Assembly: GCA_021825585.1 (NCBI GenBank)
Contig: JAKAGT010000033.1
Coordinates: forward strand, 1-44,998
From: Bacteroidota bacterium
GTDB lineage: Bacteria > Bacteroidota > Ignavibacteria > Kryptoniales > JAKASW01
Direction of reading: 5' to 3'
DNA: 44,998 bases
Made by a program: the position numbers and the translations under genes. Numbering within the stretch: the first letter of the stretch is position 1; each line of letters begins with the position of its first letter. The notes under the pieces were generated by a model. The model worked only from the letters and a program-made list of their open reading frames with translations, did no database searches and had not been told where the DNA came from. Positions 39,609-44,998 of the stretch are shown here, piece after piece.

Positions 39609-41768
39609 ATGGAGTTTATGAGAGCTGTAATGCTCGTTGGTTCTTTGCTGGCTTTCTCTACGGTTGGAGAGGCTCAGAATACTTTCTGGCACAGCCTCAA
39701 TAACCCGTGTGACCGGTTCTTCTATTCTGTAGCGGTTGATACGTCGAAGAACTGGGTATACGCAACCGATGGCACAAACGTTTTTCGTTCTTCCAACTCA
39801 GGCGAAAGCTGGGGCAATCCGATCACTTATAGCTCGGCAACCGTTCCCACGGATTCATCTGGCGGGGTTAACACTGCTTCAGGTTATTCGAGTCTTGCTG
39901 TGGACTCCTCGGGGAACGTTTTTGGCGTCAACAACAATGGAATTTTCAAATCAACGGATCAAGGAAAGAGTTGGACAGAAGTCGGAGCGTTCCAGGGCTA
40001 TTTCTTCATAATCTACATAGATCCACTGCAGCAGATATTCGCCCTCTCTCCATATGGACTATACCGGTCCACAGACGATGGCACGACATGGAGCAATGTA
40101 AACAAAACAATTGGGCTTGGTGGTACTGTTCAGGCATTCATTTCGAATCCACTGACACATCATCTATTCATAGCCACAGCCACTCCCTCGTGGGGAATAT
40201 TCAGATCAACTGACGGCGGCGCTACCTGGGACAGCGTAAACACAGGGCTTACCACTACACGGGTCAGCAGTCTAACTTCGAGCGCCAACGGTTATCTCTA
40301 TGTCGGAACTCAATACGGGGGCATTTTCCGCTCCACGAACGACGGGGCAAGTTGGTCAAACATGAATTCTGATGTATCAAGCTCTATCGTTGTTACTATG
40401 GCCGTGAACCCTGCTAATGGTTTCATCTTCGCCAATACGTTCGGCTCCGTTACGCGCTCCACGGATTCAGGCAACACCTGGACATACTACACTTCAAATG
40501 TCCCTGCTATCGACTATGTCAAGGGAATTTACGTCATGCCTGACGGCAATCTATTTGCCACTACATCGTATGACGGCAATTATCTTTCAGATGACCAGGG
40601 TCAAACCTGGAAACAGGCAAATACTGGATTGGCAAACACATCGGTATCTGCGATTCTCGTCACTCCAACAGGCTCGACTTTGGCAGCAGCTGAAAATGGC
40701 CACCTTTTCCGTGCTGCCGGTACCGGAGACGACTGGCTGTTCGATTGGCTCTTTGGCACTACTCCGGTTACGGATCTAGCCATCGGCAGGTCGGGCATGA
40801 TCTTCGCCGGGACGAGAGGCGCAGGTGTTTACCGGTCGACCGATGATGGGGTAACCTGGCAGCAAATGAACAACGGGCTTACAACCGTCTCGGTAAGCTC
40901 TGTTGCGATCGACACTTCTGGTGCAGTTTATGTCGGAGGGTACGGTTCGATATTCAAAACCACTGATTCTGGTGCGAACTGGGTTCGCGCTGCGCAGGGA
41001 ATTACCGATACACGAGTAAACTCCATTGCATCTGCCGCTGACAATACACTGTTCGCTGGCACAAGCCCTGCTGGAGTCTTCCGCTCCACAGATTCCGGTA
41101 CAAGCTGGTCACAGGTAAATAACGGTCTTGCAAACACCAACGTGACCAGCATTGCATCAATGAGCAATGGTGACATCTTCGCAGGAACGAGTGGCAGCGG
41201 TGTCTACCGCTCCACCGACAATGGCGATAGTTGGAGCCCTACTGATGCCACTCTGAGCCTAGACTCGGTAACTTCGCTCGTTGTTAATACGGTGGGCAAA
41301 CTTTTTGCGGCTACCACTTCTGCCGGAGTATTTTGTTCTGCCGATAACGGCGCCACCTGGTCCAGAATTGACTCGACAGAATCGAGTGTTCAGACCCTTG
41401 CTTTCGACAACTCAGGCTATCTCCTTGGCGGGACTAATGGGGCCGGGGTCCTGAAAAGCGTTGAGCCGACGCTGACGGGAATTCACTCCGTACGTTCCGT
41501 GCCCGCGGAATTCTTCCTGGAGCAGAATTATCCCAACCCATTTAACCCGACCACGACCATCAGCTACCAATTGCCTGTGGGGGGCCTTGTTGAGGTCAAA
41601 ATTTATGACGCGCTTGGAAGGGAAATTGCCGCGCTCGTGGATACACGCCAGGCCGCTGGCAATCATGAGGTCACATTCAACGCCACAGGGTTATCGAGCG
41701 GAATGTATATATGCCGTTTAATCTTCAGCGGGCACGCGATCACGAGAAAACTAATGCTTCTCAAATGA
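39609..41768 (+). CDS. secreted BNR/sialidase-like beta-propeller protein with T9SS sorting domain
   Basis: 719 residues. The signal peptide is AVMLVGSLLAFSTVGEAQ. The body consists of many Asp-box/BNR repeats, each like FRSTDGGATWDSVNTGL or YRSTDNGDSWSP, typical of photosystem-stability-factor/sialidase-like propellers. The last 85 residues are a type A T9SS sorting domain: FLEQNYPNPFNPTTTISYQL, then VKIYDALGREIAALV and LSSGMYICRLI. The protein should cross the outer membrane by type IX secretion and be surface-attached or released. An alternative start lies 9 nt downstream at 39618. It is followed after 41 bp by a second T9SS protein. Confidence 0.9.
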   Translation: MEFMRAVMLVGSLLAFSTVGEAQNTFWHSLNNPCDRFFYSVAVDTSKNWVYATDGTNVFRSSNSGESWGNPITYSSATVPTDSSGGVNTASGYSSLAVDSSGNVFGVNNNGIFKSTDQGKSWTEVGAFQGYFFIIYIDPLQQIFALSPYGLYRSTDDGTTWSNVNKTIGLGGTVQAFISNPLTHHLFIATATPSWGIFRSTDGGATWDSVNTGLTTTRVSSLTSSANGYLYVGTQYGGIFRSTNDGASWSNMNSDVSSSIVVTMAVNPANGFIFANTFGSVTRSTDSGNTWTYYTSNVPAIDYVKGIYVMPDGNLFATTSYDGNYLSDDQGQTWKQANTGLANTSVSAILVTPTGSTLAAAENGHLFRAAGTGDDWLFDWLFGTTPVTDLAIGRSGMIFAGTRGAGVYRSTDDGVTWQQMNNGLTTVSVSSVAIDTSGAVYVGGYGSIFKTTDSGANWVRAAQGITDTRVNSIASAADNTLFAGTSPAGVFRSTDSGTSWSQVNNGLANTNVTSIASMSNGDIFAGTSGSGVYRSTDNGDSWSPTDATLSLDSVTSLVVNTVGKLFAATTSAGVFCSADNGATWSRIDSTESSVQTLAFDNSGYLLGGTNGAGVLKSVEPTLTGIHSVRSVPAEFFLEQNYPNPFNPTTTISYQLPVGGLVEVKIYDALGREIAALVDTRQAAGNHEVTFNATGLSSGMYICRLIFSGHAITRKLMLLK

Positions 41769-41809
41769 GTGCCAAATTATCTTCTCGGAAGAACTAAGGA
41801 GATTACTGA

Positions 41810-44098
41810 ATGAAACGTGCAATCCAATCGCTGGGGCCACTGTCGTTGTTTTACCTCCTGTCCATTCTCGCTGCGCCACAGGAGTTGTACTCACAGCAAT
41901 CACAATGGATCAACTACACCAATGTCGATTACATTACTTCGATTGCATCGTACAAGAACATCATTTGGATCGGAGCGCGGGGAGGTGTGGTCCGCTTCGA
42001 TCCTGCAAGCATGTCCAAGACCATTTTCACTCGAGCTGACGGACTAGTAACTAACGATGTCCAGGCGCTTGCGGTTGGACCTGATGGCAGTGTGTGGGCA
42101 TCTGGTACATGGGGAAATGACGGGATCGGAGTATACGACGGCACAAATTGGTCCACAGTCGCAACCGGCAATTCCCAGGCGATCGGCGGCATCTACAAGA
42201 TGCAAGTAGCACCTGATGGTACCGTTTGGTTCAATATGTTGGTTGGCGGGCTGTGGGACTACCGGGATGGGGCAGTGACCAAAGTTCTTACCGACAATTC
42301 CTATATACAATCGTTTGCTGTCGACAGATCAGGTGGAGTGTGGGCGGCAGATGCCCCGGGGGTAGAACATTACGATGGTAACAGCTGGACCCAGATAGAT
42401 AGTTCAAACAGTGGACTAGGATCGAACACAGTTAGCGGGGTTTTGGCAGACAAGTTTGGCAGAGTATGGTTTTCTACTGACGAGGGTATCTCAATGTACG
42501 ACGGCACGTCATGGCACAAGTACACAGTTCCCATCAAAGTAAACTCAGCTTCTAACCTCAGTCTGACAACAGTTGATTTGAAAGGGAATCTGTGGCTGAC
42601 TTATTCCCCTTGGAGCCTGTCCCCCAAAATCCTGGACTTCGACGGATCACAATGGCAGATCTTTGATTCGACCAGCACCGGTTTGTCACAATATTCCCGA
42701 ATAACATGCGGTTGTGCCGACAGCCTTGGGAACGTCTACTTCGCATTGGTTCCTGTTCTTATGACTCAAAGTGATCTGGCTTGGCGAGGCGGGGGGCAAC
42801 TGCTGAAGTGTGATGGTACAAAATGGGAAACCGTAGATGTTCATTCGAGAACATTGCCGTTTTCGCCGGTTTATCATTTCGGCTTGGCAAAGGACGGCGG
42901 CGTCTGGATGGGGACAAATGAGAATGGGGCGGTTAGGGATGACGGCTCTAACTGGAATGTTTTTGACTCAAAAAGCAATGGCATCTATCCCTCCAATGAC
43001 GTAAACGGAATCGCATCTGATCAGAACCAGGGAGTTTGGACTGTCGGGTTCTCCTGGCGCGTATCAGGTAGCACGATGGGGAAAAGCTATTTTGAGGGAG
43101 GAGCATCTTACTATGACGGAACAAAATGGACTACCTACAATCTCGCAAAAGGGAATTTCCCATCTAATGATGTTGAGTGTGTTGCGGTAGACAAGAATAA
43201 CAACGTATGGTTTGGTACCTATGATAAAGGCGTTGTGAAGTACGACGGCTCGACATGGACTACTTATGATACCTCGAATAGTCAACTCCCTTCCAATGAT
43301 GTCAATTGCTGTGTCGTGGATAGTCAAAATAATATCTGGTTCGGTACGAACAACGGCGTTGCAAAATTTGACGGGGCAAGCTGGACTGTGCGCAATTCTC
43401 AGAACAGCGGGTTGCCATATGACTATATTTCGTCTATGGCCGTGGACAAAACAGGAAAGATTTGGTTTCTGGATTGGAATTGGGTTAATTACAACCTATT
43501 GGGAAATTACATCGTGAGTTATGATGGAGTCCAGTGGAATTCCTGGAGTGCTCCCAGTCCGGCCCATTGCTTTTGCGTCGATTCGACCAACTCAGTATGG
43601 GTCGGAACTTACGGGAATGGAGTTTCGAAATTTAACGGATCTTCATGGACGACGTTCACCACCGCCAATAGCGCCATCGGATACAACTACATTGAAGGCA
43701 TCATGGCTGACAGCCACGGAAACATTTGGATGGGCGCACAAGATTACGGTGGCGGCGTAAGCGTCTACAATCCGAACGGCGTTACGGGGGTCGAACAAGC
43801 CACGGAGTTGCCGACCGGCTTCAGGCTTTATCAAAACTATCCAAACCCCTTCAATCCCACGACAACAATAAAGTTCGGGCTCCCAAAGCAATCCCAGGTC
43901 AGCCTCATCATATATGACATACTCGGCAGGGAAGTGAAGGAGCTTGTCAACGACAAACTCCAGGCCGGTTACTACCACTTTACGTGGGACGCCACCCGGT
44001 TTGCGAGCGGAGTATACTTCTACCGGATCGAGGCACAGTCGCTAAGCGGAGATAAGAAGAGCTTCGTCGGGGTAAAGAAGCTCCTTTTGTTGAAGTAA
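41810..44098 (+). CDS. secreted Reg_prop-type beta-propeller protein with T9SS sorting domain
   Basis: 762 residues, with AAGGAG about 8 nt before the ATG. After a signal peptide (LSLFYLLSILAAPQELYS) come many two-component-regulator-propeller repeats of the form VDKNNNVWFGTYDKGVVKYD and YDGTSWTTY. The last 80 residues are the type A sorting domain: YQNYPNPFNPTTTIKFGLP, then LIIYDILGREVKELV and FASGVYFYRIE. Without the usual membrane and kinase parts this is an extracellular propeller rather than a sensor kinase. It probably forms a transcription unit with the preceding BNR protein. Confidence 0.9.
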   Translation: MKRAIQSLGPLSLFYLLSILAAPQELYSQQSQWINYTNVDYITSIASYKNIIWIGARGGVVRFDPASMSKTIFTRADGLVTNDVQALAVGPDGSVWASGTWGNDGIGVYDGTNWSTVATGNSQAIGGIYKMQVAPDGTVWFNMLVGGLWDYRDGAVTKVLTDNSYIQSFAVDRSGGVWAADAPGVEHYDGNSWTQIDSSNSGLGSNTVSGVLADKFGRVWFSTDEGISMYDGTSWHKYTVPIKVNSASNLSLTTVDLKGNLWLTYSPWSLSPKILDFDGSQWQIFDSTSTGLSQYSRITCGCADSLGNVYFALVPVLMTQSDLAWRGGGQLLKCDGTKWETVDVHSRTLPFSPVYHFGLAKDGGVWMGTNENGAVRDDGSNWNVFDSKSNGIYPSNDVNGIASDQNQGVWTVGFSWRVSGSTMGKSYFEGGASYYDGTKWTTYNLAKGNFPSNDVECVAVDKNNNVWFGTYDKGVVKYDGSTWTTYDTSNSQLPSNDVNCCVVDSQNNIWFGTNNGVAKFDGASWTVRNSQNSGLPYDYISSMAVDKTGKIWFLDWNWVNYNLLGNYIVSYDGVQWNSWSAPSPAHCFCVDSTNSVWVGTYGNGVSKFNGSSWTTFTTANSAIGYNYIEGIMADSHGNIWMGAQDYGGGVSVYNPNGVTGVEQATELPTGFRLYQNYPNPFNPTTTIKFGLPKQSQVSLIIYDILGREVKELVNDKLQAGYYHFTWDATRFASGVYFYRIEAQSLSGDKKSFVGVKKLLLLK

Positions 44099-44109
44099 TT
44101 GTCCGTGGT

Positions 44110-44131
44110 CGTGTTCTGAATTCAGCACACG
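44110..44131 (+). terminator. palindrome after the second T9SS gene
   Basis: CGTGT-T-CTGAA (44110-44120) is mirrored by TTCAG-C-ACACG (44121-44131), giving a 22-bp palindrome with one mismatched pair. It begins 11 nt after the stop codon and may act as a terminator or mRNA 3' stabiliser. No T run follows. Confidence 0.4.
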
Positions 44132-44331
44132 TGTTCTAACTCAGGCCATTGGTGCAGAGAGATACACCGTTCCAACCGCGGTTTTCACATTTGTGGACCC
44201 CGTTTTTCCGCGACCCCGGTGATTTGGAATGACCTCTTATTAAGTCCTTTCGCCCAGTTTGAGGACGGCGTCACGATCAAAACTGGCACAAGACCTTCAC
44301 ATATCTGTCATGAAAGAAGGATACGTTACTT

Positions 44332-44718
44332 TTGACGCGTTCACGCCCAGTTATCGCGGTGTTGGCTGACGAGGAGGACTTTTATGACCTTTACGAGGCC
44401 ATACTCTCAAGAGAGGGGTATACTGTTTATTCCATACTGACAGGCCATCACACGGCGGATATCCCCGTCCGTAATGAGCCCGATCTTCTGATTATAGACC
44501 TCGTCGATTCCAGCCCGAACAACATCGAATTGCTGAGGAAGCTGGGAAACGATATTAGATTGCGCCAAGTACCAGTCATGGTCTCGACTGATAATCCCGA
44601 AGTTTTGGACCTTTTGGAGCTCCCCAACACGCGAGAAGCCCTGGTAAAGCCGTTCGAGTTGGAGGAATTTATCAGCGCCGTACGGAACGCTTTGGTCTTC
44701 TCCCCCTGGCTCGACTGA
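44332..44718 (+). CDS. stand-alone response-regulator receiver domain
   Basis: 128 residues from a TTG start with AAGGA about 11 nt upstream. The fold markers are LADEEDF (acidic pocket), LLIIDLVD (phosphoacceptor Asp near 56), VPVMVSTDN (Thr/Ser position) and ALVKPFE (the conserved Lys). There is no output domain, as in CheY-like proteins. No kinase is adjacent in the window. It could modulate gliding or secretion, or act as a phosphorelay intermediate. Confidence 0.8.
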   Translation: MTRSRPVIAVLADEEDFYDLYEAILSREGYTVYSILTGHHTADIPVRNEPDLLIIDLVDSSPNNIELLRKLGNDIRLRQVPVMVSTDNPEVLDLLELPNTREALVKPFELEEFISAVRNALVFSPWLD

Positions 44719-44793
44719 AAGACTGCCCCTAGCGGAGGGCAGATTTGAAATTTTCGTTTCTCTTAGGTAATGTTTAGTGAAAGGGGAACGGGC

Positions 44794-44998
44794 ATGCAAG
44801 AAAGGGAATATATCTTAAGGGCTGAGATTGTTACGGCGAATCAGAAAGAGATTGAGGAGTTCCTGATATCTTCTGTGGGGGTTAACGGAATATTGAGAAC
44901 CGACAGAGGATTTATCGTGAGAACGACGATGAAAGGGAAGAGCGCGAAAGAGCTGAACAGGGCTTTGTTGTCTGGGATGAGACGAGTGGATAGGCGAG
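44794..44998 (+). CDS. partial ORF running off the right edge
   Basis: An ATG at 44794, with GAAAGGGG about 8 nt upstream, opens a frame of 68 codons without a stop up to the window end. The start is MQEREYILRAEIVTANQ, followed by mixed helix/strand sequence. Too short to assign to a family. Confidence 0.5.
   Translation, partial: MQEREYILRAEIVTANQKEIEEFLISSVGVNGILRTDRGFIVRTTMKGKSAKELNRALLSGMRRVDRR

Noticed and set aside
1-44998. CRISPR array
   Set aside because: No series of identical 25-40-nt repeats with unique spacers was seen, and no cas gene is present. The short tandem repeats have periods of 7, 8 and 12 nt.

Overview
The window looks like a large integrative mobile element carrying a defence-type cargo, in a bacterium of the Bacteroidota/Ignavibacteriota (FCB) lineage. 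The main clue to the lineage is a pair of secreted beta-propeller proteins at 39.6-44.1 kb. Both end in the type IX secretion sorting domain with the core YPNPFNPTTTI, which is typical of Ignavibacteria and their relatives. Many genes have clear AGGAGG-like ribosome binding sites, and GTG/TTG starts are common. The exact taxon cannot be fixed by eye.

Left end (1-2.7 kb): a CAT-anticodon tRNA (probably tRNA-Ile2) is followed by a strong terminator hairpin and a tyrosine integrase pointing toward the tRNA. Upstream of the integrase lie an ImmA-type metalloprotease and an XRE repressor in one leftward unit. A divergent rightward unit starts with a small HTH protein and an excisionase-like protein. 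This is the ICEBs1-style int-immA-immR / xis switch.

Replication and element core (2.9-13.9 kb, all rightward): a phage-O-like replication protein, a DnaC-like helicase loader, six TGGTAAA direct repeats that look like iterons, a recombinase-like protein that seems to lack its catalytic residues, and several small proteins. These are followed by two lipoproteins, a short TolC-like protein, a secreted ComEC-type metallo-beta-lactamase protein, an unknown protein, a DUF457-HlyD fusion and a membrane-anchored AAA ATPase. Genes up to 9.1 kb are mostly tightly coupled. From 9.2 kb on, successive genes are separated by structured, hairpin-rich elements. Two of these are clear copies of each other with compensatory base changes. 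Short tandem repeats with 7- or 8-nt periods are built into three coding regions.

Cargo (14.2-35.7 kb): genes with a different base composition. They are a two-gene soluble/4-TM pair, a protein of unknown function, a DUF4238-like protein, a three-gene operon (SNF2-type helicase with a DUF3883 tail; DUF1156 adenine methylase; DUF499 ATPase with a Swt1/HEPN N-terminus), an unknown protein, an HNH protein, a membrane-anchored PLD-like protein coupled to an RNase D-like exonuclease, a TPR protein, and a leftward pair with an HNH_3 nuclease and an HTH/Zn protein. The mixture resembles a phage-defence island, but that role is inferred.

Right part (35.7-45 kb): about 1.4 kb of non-coding DNA packed with short perfect hairpins, then four small element-style genes including a sigma/HTH-like regulator, a possible small exported protein, a three-way-junction-like inverted repeat, the two T9SS propeller proteins, a receiver-domain protein and a truncated ORF at the window edge. 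I could not find a second copy of the tRNA 3' end, so the right border of the element is not defined here.
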